From NCBI GenBank assembly GCA_014804905.1, contig JAAUYX010000043.1, positions 1 through 19,012 on the forward strand: a stretch of 19,012 nt of DNA, in the 5' to 3' direction. The notes under the pieces were generated by a model that was not told the DNA's origin, searched no databases, and worked only from the letters and a program-made list of their open reading frames with translations. Position numbers and translations under genes: made by a program. Below, in pieces: positions 12,424 through 18,366 of the stretch (position 1 is the first letter of the stretch; every line of letters starts with the position of its first letter). Source of the DNA: Desulfovibrio sp. Its GTDB lineage: Bacteria; Desulfobacterota; Desulfovibrionia; Desulfovibrionales; Desulfovibrionaceae.

Positions 12424-13386
12424 ATGAGCCCCGCGCACCCCTCCCGCGCCGACGCGCTGTTCAATCCCCTGCTCGTCACCTTCAGGCGCGTGGCCGCCTG
12501 CGGCAGCTTCAACCGCGCGGCCGAGGTGCTTTTTCTCTCGGCCACGGCCGTACGCAAGCAGATGAACCAGCTGGAGGAGGTGCTGGGCCTCGAGCTTTTC
12601 GAGCGCGGGCGACAGGGCGTACGGCTCAGCCCGGCGGGGCAGGCGCTCCTGCAGGGGCTCGTTGCCCTGTCCGGCGAGGCGCGCCAGGTGCTCGGGCGCG
12701 CGGGCGCCGGCGCTGCGGCGGGCGAGGCCGCTTTGCGCGTGGGCACCTCCTTCCTCAATCCGGCTTCGGTGCTCGTGGACCTGCTCAAGCGGCTGGACGC
12801 TCTCGGGGAGCAGCCGCTCCAGCTCGTGCCCTTCGATGACCGCCGCGAGGGCATCCTCGCCGAGATCGGCAAACTGGGGGAGGAGTACGACATCCTCGTG
12901 GGGGCGTGCGACTCGTGGGCGTGGCTCGCGCGCTGCCGCTTCCGGCCGCTGGGGGACTACGCCATGTGCTGCGCCGTGCCCGCGGGGCACAGGCTGGCGG
13001 GGCGCGGCATCCTCGCCCTCACGGACCTCGCGGGCGAGACCGTGGTTCTGGGCGAGCGCGGGGACTCGGCCACGGTGGACAGGGCGCGGCAACTGCTCGG
13101 GGAGGAGGGCCGTATCCGGCTGGAAAACGGCCCCTTCTTCTATGATTTGGACATTTTCAACGCCTGCGCGCGGGAGGGGAAGATACTCCTTACGCTGGAA
13201 TGCTGGCGCAACGCGCATCCGGCCTTTGTTACCGTGCCCGTGGCGTGGGACTTGCGCGTGCCCTGGGGCATCCTCTACGCGAGGAAGCCCTCGCCCAGGG
13301 TGGCGGCCTTTCTCACGCGGCTGGATGAGCGCCTGTCCGGGCCTGCCCCCTATTCGGCCCCGCCCACCACGAAGGCCGCGGGATAG
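12424..13386 (+). CDS. LysR family transcriptional regulator (LysR-2)
   Basis: A 320-aa LysR-type regulator. The helix-turn-helix lies about residues 18-77 (LVTFRRVAACGSFNRAAEVL, FLSATAVRKQMNQLEEVLGL, ELFERGRQGVRLSPAGQ); the effector domain begins near RVGTSFLNPA and contains ACDSWAWL, CCAVPAGHRLAGRG and FVTVPVAWDLRVPWGILYARKPSP. It is a paralogue of LysR-1. An open frame extends upstream to 12268, but the ATG at 12424 is chosen: it follows a CCGAGG site and the promoter and operator at 12358-12407 lie just before it. It is divergent from the AKR-3/AKR-2 operon, its likely target. Its last 37 bp overlap the end of rlpA on the other strand. Confidence 0.92.
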   Translation: MSPAHPSRADALFNPLLVTFRRVAACGSFNRAAEVLFLSATAVRKQMNQLEEVLGLELFERGRQGVRLSPAGQALLQGLVALSGEARQVLGRAGAGAAAGEAALRVGTSFLNPASVLVDLLKRLDALGEQPLQLVPFDDRREGILAEIGKLGEEYDILVGACDSWAWLARCRFRPLGDYAMCCAVPAGHRLAGRGILALTDLAGETVVLGERGDSATVDRARQLLGEEGRIRLENGPFFYDLDIFNACAREGKILLTLECWRNAHPAFVTVPVAWDLRVPWGILYARKPSPRVAAFLTRLDERLSGPAPYSAPPTTKAAG

Positions 13387-14087
13387 AGCGCGCGGAACAC
13401 GCCGAGCATCTTCTGGGCTCCGGCGGAATCGGCCCAGGGCCCCACCTGCACGTTCCACAGGTTGTTGCTGCCGAACTCAAGCCTGCCCTTGTGGCCCGCC
13501 TTGGCCAGCGTCTGGATGAGCTTGTAGGCGCTCTCCTTGCTCGCGAAGGCGCCCACCTGGACGTAGAAATCGCCCTTGATGTCGCCGTTTTCCGCAAGCT
13601 CGCTGATGCCGCCGAGGCTCTGGATGCGCACGCGCGCCGTGCCCGTGCCCATCATGTTGAGGCGTGTGGCCGCGGTGCGCGAGAGGTCGATGACGCGGTC
13701 CTCCACGAAGGGGCCGCGGTCATTGACGCGCACGATGACCGACTTGCCGTTGCCGAGGTGCGTCACGCGCACCCTGGTGCCCAGCGGCAGGAGCTTGTGG
13801 GCGGCTGTCATGGCGTACTGGTTGTAGCGCTCGCCATTGGCCGTGGTCTTGCCGTGGAAGCCGGGGCCGTACCAGGAGGCGATGCCCTCCTCCACGAAGC
13901 CGTGTGCCGACTTGAGGGGATAATAGGTCTTGCCGCGCACGGTATAGGGCTTGGTGCCGGCAACGCCGCCCTTGCGCCAGGAGGAGCGGGAGCCGCCGCA
14001 ACCCGCGAGCACGAGCGCGCAGCAGATAAGGCCGAGCAGCAGCACAAGGCGCAGGGTTGACCGGGAGGGACGGGTGTGCCGGGGCAT
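13350..14087 (-). CDS. rlpA: RlpA-like septal lipoprotein with SPOR domain
   Basis: A 245-aa rare lipoprotein A. A lipoprotein signal ends in the lipobox LAGC with Cys30. The double-psi beta-barrel spans about 63-155: GIASWYGPGFHGKTTANGE (68-86), GTRVRVTHLGNGKSVIVRVNDRGPF (103-127) and DLSRTAATRL (134-143). A C-terminal SPOR domain (about 172-243, starting GDFYVQVGAFASKESAYKL) binds denuded glycan strands at the division site. RlpA proteins are lytic transglycosylases or septal peptidoglycan-binding lipoproteins of the outer membrane. The start codon overlaps the stop of the upstream 291-aa gene by one base (TGATG), so translation is coupled. Convergent with LysR-2, with overlapping ends. Confidence 0.95.
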   Translation of the reverse strand: MPRHTRPSRSTLRLVLLLGLICCALVLAGCGGSRSSWRKGGVAGTKPYTVRGKTYYPLKSAHGFVEEGIASWYGPGFHGKTTANGERYNQYAMTAAHKLLPLGTRVRVTHLGNGKSVIVRVNDRGPFVEDRVIDLSRTAATRLNMMGTGTARVRIQSLGGISELAENGDIKGDFYVQVGAFASKESAYKLIQTLAKAGHKGRLEFGSNNLWNVQVGPWADSAGAQKMLGVFRALYPAAFVVGGAE

Positions 14088-14962
14088 CAGGCGGCTCCGG
14101 CGCGTTTGGGGGAAGTTTTGGGGGGTGCGGCAGCGCCAGAGGGCGGCTCCCCGCCGGCTTCCAGTTCTTTGAGAAGCGCGCGCCCGGCCGCGCCAAGGCA
14201 ATGGCGGTGCGCGGCCAGCAGGTCCCGCGCCGCATCCGGGCGTCCGGCCTCCAGCAGATCGCGGGCGGCGAGCGAATAAAGGCCTTCCCCGTCCGGGCCG
14301 CAGAGCGCGGCCACGATGCCGGGCCAGTGCGGCCCGAAAATGGCCGCCGCGCGCTCCTCCTCCACGGCCAGCCAGCGGGCCAGCGGCGCGTTGCCGCCCT
14401 CGCCCGCAAGATAGCGCGCGAGCAGGGCGAGCCCCTCGTCGAGCACGCGCAGGATGCGCCGAAGCTCCCGCTCCATGCTGTCCGCGGTCTGGCGCGGCAG
14501 CCCGGCCAGCGGCCAGAGCGCGTCCGGGGCGTCGGGGGCATCCGGCGGCCCGGCCGCTTCGGGGCCCTCGCGCCACAGGGCCTCGAGGTGCAGGAGGCGG
14601 TTGGCATAGTGCTGGCGCTGATAGGCGTCCTCGCGCAGCTTGATGCACTCGTGGAAGGCGAAGCCCACGCACCAGTCGATGAGCTCGCCCACGAGGGCGC
14701 GCTCCGCCGGGGGCTTGCGGCTGTTGGCCGCGTCCGGCGCTTCGTCGCTGCGGAAGAGGTGGTGCGCCGTGTCCTTGAGGCGCCAGAGCACCCCCTTGGA
14801 GACGGCTTCGCCCAACAGGGCGCGGATGATGGCGTGGGAGACCGTGCCGTCGCCCTCGAAACGGCGCAGCTGCGCGGTGAGCACCATGTGGGCCGCGCAA
14901 TAGTCGCGCACGAGGTCGCGCACCAGCGCGGGCCTGCGCCGGGCAAGCCAGGCCCGGTTCAT
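14087..14962 (-). CDS. Uncharacterised 291-aa protein of the rlpA operon
   Basis: I do not recognise a family. The protein is mostly helical. An N-terminal block (about 1-130) includes RPALVRDLVRDYCAAHMVLTA, a FEGDGTVSHAIIRALLGEAVSKG stretch and LIDWCVGFAFHECIKLREDAY. Then a Pro/Asp/Ala linker (PPDAPDAPDA, 139-148), a second helical block (about 155-270) whose late part looks like short helical hairpins (SLAARDLLEAGRPDAARDLLAAHRHCLG), and an Ala/Pro/Lys tail. No signal peptide or membrane segment. The N-terminus overlaps the preceding 93-aa gene by 4 bp (ATGA) and the C-terminus overlaps the rlpA start by one base, so the three are translated from one message. A role connected with RlpA or the envelope is suggested only by position. 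Confidence 0.8.
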   Translation of the reverse strand: MNRAWLARRRPALVRDLVRDYCAAHMVLTAQLRRFEGDGTVSHAIIRALLGEAVSKGVLWRLKDTAHHLFRSDEAPDAANSRKPPAERALVGELIDWCVGFAFHECIKLREDAYQRQHYANRLLHLEALWREGPEAAGPPDAPDAPDALWPLAGLPRQTADSMERELRRILRVLDEGLALLARYLAGEGGNAPLARWLAVEEERAAAIFGPHWPGIVAALCGPDGEGLYSLAARDLLEAGRPDAARDLLAAHRHCLGAAGRALLKELEAGGEPPSGAAAPPKTSPKRAGAA

Positions 14963-15240
14963 GCGCGGGAGCCGTCCTCGGCGTCCTTGAGCAGGGCGCG
15001 CGCCACGGCGAGGTCATAGATGCGGATGGGGTCCTCGGCAGTGCCCCCTTCCTTTGCGTAGAGGGCCGCGGCCTCGCGGATGACGCCCATGCTGAGCCAG
15101 GGGTGGCGCTCCCAGATTTCGGGATGCGCCGCCTCCCAGAGGCGGAATTCCACCTCGCCGTCAGGCCCGCGCCGCACATAGACCCGCGAACCGGGGTCGC
15201 CCGCATTGGCGTGATAATAGAGCCCGCGTTCGTCCTGCAT
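14959..15240 (-). CDS. Uncharacterised 93-aa protein, first gene of the rlpA operon
   Basis: A small acidic cytoplasmic protein with no recognised family. The sequence starts MQDERGLYYHANAGDPGSRVYVRRG, has EVEFRLWEAAHPEIWERHPWL in the middle (aromatic- and Glu-rich) and a helical C-terminal part (IREAAALYAKEG, IYDLAVARALLKDAE). AAGGAGAGG precedes the ATG, a strong ribosome site. A promoter with matching orientation lies 49 bp upstream. The stop overlaps the start of the next gene (ATGA), and the sequence keeps the same GC-rich codon style as its neighbours, so it is very likely real. Confidence 0.82.
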   Translation of the reverse strand: MQDERGLYYHANAGDPGSRVYVRRGPDGEVEFRLWEAAHPEIWERHPWLSMGVIREAAALYAKEGGTAEDPIRIYDLAVARALLKDAEDGSRA

Positions 15241-15282
15241 GTCCTCTCCTTGTGCTTCTGCGGGGGCTTGCGCCTTTCCCGT

Positions 15283-15318
15283 GGGCGGATTCTAGGCGAA
15301 AATCCGCCCGCTTGCCAA
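15283..15318 (-). promoter_or_regulatory. Promoter with dyad for the 93-aa/291-aa/rlpA operon
   Basis: Read on the minus strand: TTGGCA (15318-15313), 18 bp, then TAGAAT (15294-15289), both close to sigma-70 consensus, 49 bp from the first start codon. A 9-bp perfect inverted repeat, GGGCGGATT (15283-15291) and AATCCGCCC (15301-15309), straddles the -10 box, which would allow a repressor to block it. Confidence 0.55.
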
Positions 15319-15413
15319 GGCGCTTTTGCCGCGCTTGCCCTGCCCGGCGTCTGCCGCTAGAAGATGTTGTGGATTTGAGATGTGGGAATGGTGGGATATG
15401 CCATTGCTGCTTT

Positions 15414-15720
15414 TGTAATGCCGAAATTATCCGTCAAAAACAGCCTTTTCGGTGCTGGCTGCGTCAGAGAAAAATTTCCTCGGTCGAGTACTTAAGTACA
15501 CTCCCTTCGGAAATTTTTATCTTCCTTGCTCCAGCCGTTGCGACGAAGGAAGCTACGGATGGAGACAGCAGTTAGTTACCGCGTAGGCCAGTCAACGCAA
15601 CCGCTGTCGCTATCCGTAAGGCTCGCAAGCTCGCCAACGGCTAGCGCGCCAGCACCGAAAAATCTTATTTTTTAGGATTCTTCCGGCACTAGCATCCGTC
15701 TTCCGCTTCGCTCCAGACGG
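15414..15720. repeat. Dispersed structured repeat, copy 2 (long form with insert)
   Basis: 307 bp in the divergent gap before the YigZ-family gene, matching copy 1 at 5223-5409. The leader, inner arms, GTACTTAAGTAC palindrome (15488-15499), A/T hairpin and 3' hairpin CCGTCT (15696-15701)/AGACGG (15715-15720) are shared. The outer stem is TTTTCGGTGCTGGC (15446-15459) with GCCAGCACCGAAAA (15648-15661), 14 perfect pairs; relative to copy 1, two pairs changed on both sides (A-T to C-G, T-A to G-C). Between CTTCCTTG and the right outer arm it carries about 118 nt that copy 1 lacks. Confidence 0.85.
15533..15642. other. Nested hairpin inside repeat copy 2
   Basis: The extra segment of copy 2 is itself a broken long hairpin: AGCCGTTG (15533-15540) with CAACGGCT (15635-15642), TACGGAT (15554-15560) with ATCCGTA (15612-15618), GACAGC (15564-15569) with GCTGTC (15603-15608), then GTT with AAC inside an A/C mismatch. 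The nested order of three separate stems makes chance pairing unlikely. Confidence 0.7.
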
Positions 15721-15782
15721 AGAGTGGAAGGGAACGGAGCTGTAAACCAGAGAGCGAACTCCGCCCTCGCCCCGGAGGCTCC

Positions 15783-16436
15783 ATGCCGCGTTATCCCGTG
15801 CCCGCCGCCACAGCCACTGCGCCCCACTGTTCCGAGACCGTGGTGCGCCGCAGCCGCTTTCTCGCCCAATGTGCCCGCGCCGCCAGCCCGGCGGAGGCCC
15901 GCGCCTTTGTGGAGGCCGTACGCGGCCGCTGGCCCGACGCCACGCACAATTGCTGGGCCTTCGCCGCCGGGGCTCCGGGCGACACCGCGCGCATCGGCTC
16001 CTCGGATGACGGCGAGCCCCACGGCACGGCCGGGCGCCCCATGCTTCAGGTTTTGCTCCACGGCGGCGTGGGCGAAATCTGCGTGGTGGTGACGCGCTGG
16101 TTCGGCGGCGTCAAGCTGGGCACCGGGGGCCTTGTGCGCGCCTATCAGGACGCGGTGCGCGAGAACCTCGCCGGGCTTGCCACGGTGGAGCGCGTGCCGC
16201 AGAAAGTGGCGGCCCTCGTGCTCGACTACGCCCATCTGGACACACTTCGCCGCCAGCTCCCCGGCCTCGAGGCAACGGTGGAAGCGGAGGACTATGCCGA
16301 GCGCGCGAGCTTGCGCCTGCGCCTCCCCGCGGAGCGCGTGGCGGCCCTCGGCGAGCTTCTGGCCGCTGTCAGCAATGGCGCGGGCTCGCTCGAAGTGCTG
16401 GAAGACGAACCGGGTGAGGGCGCGGGCACGCCCTGA
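15783..16436 (+). CDS. yigZ: YigZ/IMPACT family protein
   Basis: A 217-aa protein of the IMPACT/YigZ family. The N-terminal UPF0029 domain (about 15-125) has the diagnostic RRSRFLAQC (22-30), SSDDGEPHGTAGRPML (73-88) and VTRWFGGVKLGTGGLVRAY (103-121); the C-terminal DUF1949 ferredoxin-like domain (about 138-205) follows. In eukaryotes IMPACT regulates GCN2; the bacterial role is unsettled, with nucleic-acid or ribosome-related binding proposed from structure. Cytoplasmic, normal length. CCGGAGG sits 6 nt before the ATG. It starts 62 bp after repeat copy 2 and ends at a terminator shared with the convergent SLC13 gene. Confidence 0.93.
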   Translation: MPRYPVPAATATAPHCSETVVRRSRFLAQCARAASPAEARAFVEAVRGRWPDATHNCWAFAAGAPGDTARIGSSDDGEPHGTAGRPMLQVLLHGGVGEICVVVTRWFGGVKLGTGGLVRAYQDAVRENLAGLATVERVPQKVAALVLDYAHLDTLRRQLPGLEATVEAEDYAERASLRLRLPAERVAALGELLAAVSNGAGSLEVLEDEPGEGAGTP

Positions 16437-16467
16437 CGGCGGAGGCCCCTCCAATACCCATCACCAC

Positions 16468-16502
16468 AAAAAGAGCGCCCCCCTGCGCAAGGGACGCTCT
16501 TT
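16468..16502. terminator. Bidirectional terminator between yigZ and the SLC13 gene
   Basis: AAAGAGCG (16470-16477) pairs with CGCTCTTT (16495-16502), and inside it CCC pairs with GGG around a loop. On the minus strand the stem is followed by TTTTTGTGG, a good U tract; on the plus strand there are three T. It serves both convergent genes. Confidence 0.8.
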
Positions 16503-16570
16503 CATCATCGGCGCACGGGCATTTCCCGCACCGCCCGGTTTTCGCGTTCTTTCCTTCCCCTACCGCTCCC

Positions 16571-17971
16571 CTAGAGCACCATCTGCCAATAGGGCAGGGC
16601 GCAGCAGGCCACGAAGATGCCGGACATGACGATGCGGAGGCTCATGACGAGCACCATCTGCTTGAAATTGATATAGCCGGAGCTGAAGAAGTAGAGGTAG
16701 ATGACGAACTCATAGGGGAAGATGATATTGTCGAGGCCGTACTGGAAGGAAAAATAAAGGATGCGCGGGTCGAGGCCCATCTGGAGGCCCAGCTCCGTGA
16801 TGGGCGTGGTGAGCGTGGCCGTGGCTGCCAGCGGGGTGAAGAGGAAGTTCACGCCCACGCCGACGAGGTAGGAGGAAATGGTGGCCACGAAGGCCCCGGA
16901 TTCCTGGAACAGCGGCAGCACCAGCTGGGCCACCCACTGCGTCACCTTGAGCGCCGCGCCCGTGCTGCCGATGGCCATGCAGCCCATGACGAAGAAAAGC
17001 GGCGTGAAGTCGATCTGCTTCAGGTATTTGTCATTCATCAGGTTGACGCCGGGCAGGAAGGCGCAGGCCACGATGACCGCCATGACGGCGCCCGCGCTGA
17101 TGCCGTGGAACTTGTCCGTAATCATGCCGAGCACGAGCACGATGATCAGCCACACGGCCCATTTCTGCTGCTTCGTCATGGGCCCGAGGGCGCTGTGCCC
17201 CTTGTTGACGATTTCCCGGATTTCTTCCCGTGAGGTATCGGTGCGCAGTACCACGAGGACAAGAATCATGGAAAGGATGATGTAGACGAGCACCGGCGGG
17301 AAATTGTAGATGGCGTATTCCATCCAGGTGGTCTTGATGCCCATGGTCTTGTCCACGAGGTCCATGCCCATGGTCATGTCGGCCGCGCCCGTGAGCCACA
17401 TCATCTTGGAGGAGCCAACGGCGATGCAGGTGCCGAGCAGAAGCGCCGTGGCCTCCTTGCTCTTGGGCTTGAAGTCCAGCGCCTGGCAGAAGCTGATGGC
17501 AACGCCCATGAGGATGGCGCCCCTGGCGAGAATGGACGGGATGAGCGGCGAGAGCAGGATGGCGCCGATCATGAAGCCGAAAAGCGCGCCGCTGAAGCTG
17601 TTGCCCATGAGCTTCACGCTGGAAAGGGCGATGCGCCTGCCGAGCCCGCTTTCCGAAATGAGCTTGCCGAGGATGAAGCCGGAGACCACGATGATCCACA
17701 CATCCCCGCGCCACGGCGCGTAGACCGTGGCCATGTTCACTCCCGTACAGCAGATGACGTACAATATGGGCAGGAGCAGGCCGACCACGGCGTCGCTCAG
17801 GGTATTGAATATCCAGGCGCACACCGCCCACACGGTAACGGCGATGAACGCGGACTGGGGACTGTTGAGGGAGCTGTACTGGAGGAGCAGGAAATAGGAA
17901 ATGACGGGCAGGAGCAGGTTGGCGCTCCATTTGATGAGCAGTGTCCTGTCCAGGGCGTTTTCCGGTTTCAT
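16571..17971 (-). CDS. SLC13/DASS-family anion permease
   Basis: A 466-aa inner-membrane carrier of the divalent anion:Na+ symporter (SLC13) group with about eleven to twelve hydrophobic segments from residue 15 to the C-terminus. Family-like features are the GFILGKLISESGLGRRIAL segment (about 97-115), SPLIPSILARGAILMGVAISF (about 141-161), the glycine-rich LGTCIAVGSSKMMWLTG (about 178-194) and, in the second half, LFTPLAATATLTTPITELG, where the paired Thr/Ser-Pro loops bind the anion. Substrates in the family are sulfate, C4-dicarboxylates, citrate and sulfonates; the exact one is not readable. AAAGGAG lies before the ATG. It follows the flavoprotein and ferredoxin genes on the same strand but a terminator stands between. 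Confidence 0.9.
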   Translation of the reverse strand: MKPENALDRTLLIKWSANLLLPVISYFLLLQYSSLNSPQSAFIAVTVWAVCAWIFNTLSDAVVGLLLPILYVICCTGVNMATVYAPWRGDVWIIVVSGFILGKLISESGLGRRIALSSVKLMGNSFSGALFGFMIGAILLSPLIPSILARGAILMGVAISFCQALDFKPKSKEATALLLGTCIAVGSSKMMWLTGAADMTMGMDLVDKTMGIKTTWMEYAIYNFPPVLVYIILSMILVLVVLRTDTSREEIREIVNKGHSALGPMTKQQKWAVWLIIVLVLGMITDKFHGISAGAVMAVIVACAFLPGVNLMNDKYLKQIDFTPLFFVMGCMAIGSTGAALKVTQWVAQLVLPLFQESGAFVATISSYLVGVGVNFLFTPLAATATLTTPITELGLQMGLDPRILYFSFQYGLDNIIFPYEFVIYLYFFSSGYINFKQMVLVMSLRIVMSGIFVACCALPYWQMVL

Positions 17972-18025
17972 TTGGCATCTCCTTTGGGGCGCGCGGTTCT
18001 CACGGGGAGCGACGGCGGCGGAGAC

Positions 18026-18065
18026 AAAAGCAGGCCAGCCCGGCAGTGAACTGAGATGGCCTGCT
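18026..18065 (-). terminator. Internal terminator between ferredoxin and SLC13 genes
   Basis: On the minus strand AGCAGGCCA (18065-18057) pairs with TGGCCTGCT (18037-18029), loop 19 nt, then TTTG. The 9-bp GC-rich stem and T tract indicate transcription stops or thins out before the carrier gene. No promoter is visible in the 54 bp that remain. Confidence 0.65.
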
Positions 18066-18097
18066 CCTGCTTCAAGAGTGTCCCGGCAAAGGCGCGG

Positions 18098-18310
18098 TCA
18101 CACCAGCGTGTAGAGCGGGAACTCAAAGCTGATGGCGCCCTTGGGACAGCTGATGCGGCAATTGCCGCAATGCCAGCATTCGTCCCGGTATTCCTCGATG
18201 ATGACGGGCACGGTCTTTTCCTTTTTGTCGATTTTCAGGATATAGGCGGGGCAGTCGCGCACGCAGGTTCCACACCGGACGCATTTTTCCTCATCAAAAA
18301 CTGGGGGCAT
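18098..18310 (-). CDS. Ferredoxin, two [4Fe-4S] clusters
   Basis: A 70-aa ferredoxin-type protein with two complete CxxCxxCxxxCP motifs: Cys10, 13, 16, 20 (CVRCGTCVRDCP) and Cys45, 48, 51, 55 (CWHCGNCRISCP). The second motif's WHCGNCRISCP and the hydrophobic strand between the clusters resemble the small iron-sulfur subunit that partners AprA-like flavoproteins, though AprB proper is about twice as long. It probably passes electrons to or from the FAD of the protein encoded just upstream. A GAGGGAG site precedes the ATG; the gap to the flavoprotein gene is 56 bp. No signal peptide, so it is cytoplasmic. Confidence 0.93.
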   Translation of the reverse strand: MPPVFDEEKCVRCGTCVRDCPAYILKIDKKEKTVPVIIEEYRDECWHCGNCRISCPKGAISFEFPLYTLV

Positions 18311-18366
18311 TTGGCTTCTCCCTCAAAAGTTGCAGGCAATGGGTGACGAAAGGCCCAGGGCGCGCC

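Larger units (their letters stand above)
15241..15782. other. Divergent intergenic region before the YigZ-family gene
   Basis: 542 bp without a gene. It holds the operon promoter near 15283-15318, about 95 bp with nothing recognisable (15319-15413), the long repeat (15414-15720), and a short leader with CCGGAGG before the ATG at 15783. Frames running through the repeat are not conserved between its two copies. Confidence 0.6.

Noticed and set aside
10500..12839. 779-codon plus-strand frame opposite AKR-2 and AKR-3
   Set aside because: Mirror of clear aldo/keto reductase genes; composition typical of antisense in GC-rich DNA.
12309..12893. Upstream extension of the AKR-3 frame (giving 478 codons)
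   Set aside because: The extension is antisense to LysR-2 and the family alignment and ribosome site place the start at 12308.
13350..15206. 618-codon minus-strand frame ending in RlpA
   Set aside because: Its first part is out of frame with the 93-aa and 291-aa genes, which have better start signals and stop/start overlaps; only the part from 14087 is RlpA.
15533..15642. tRNA-like fold in the repeat insert
   Set aside because: No acceptor/T-arm layout and no TTCRA-type T loop; the pairing is a nested long hairpin instead.
5223..15720. CRISPR array or composite transposon bounded by the two repeats
   Set aside because: There are only two copies, 10 kb apart, with no regular spacing; the genes between are ordinary chromosomal genes and there is no transposase or target duplication in view.
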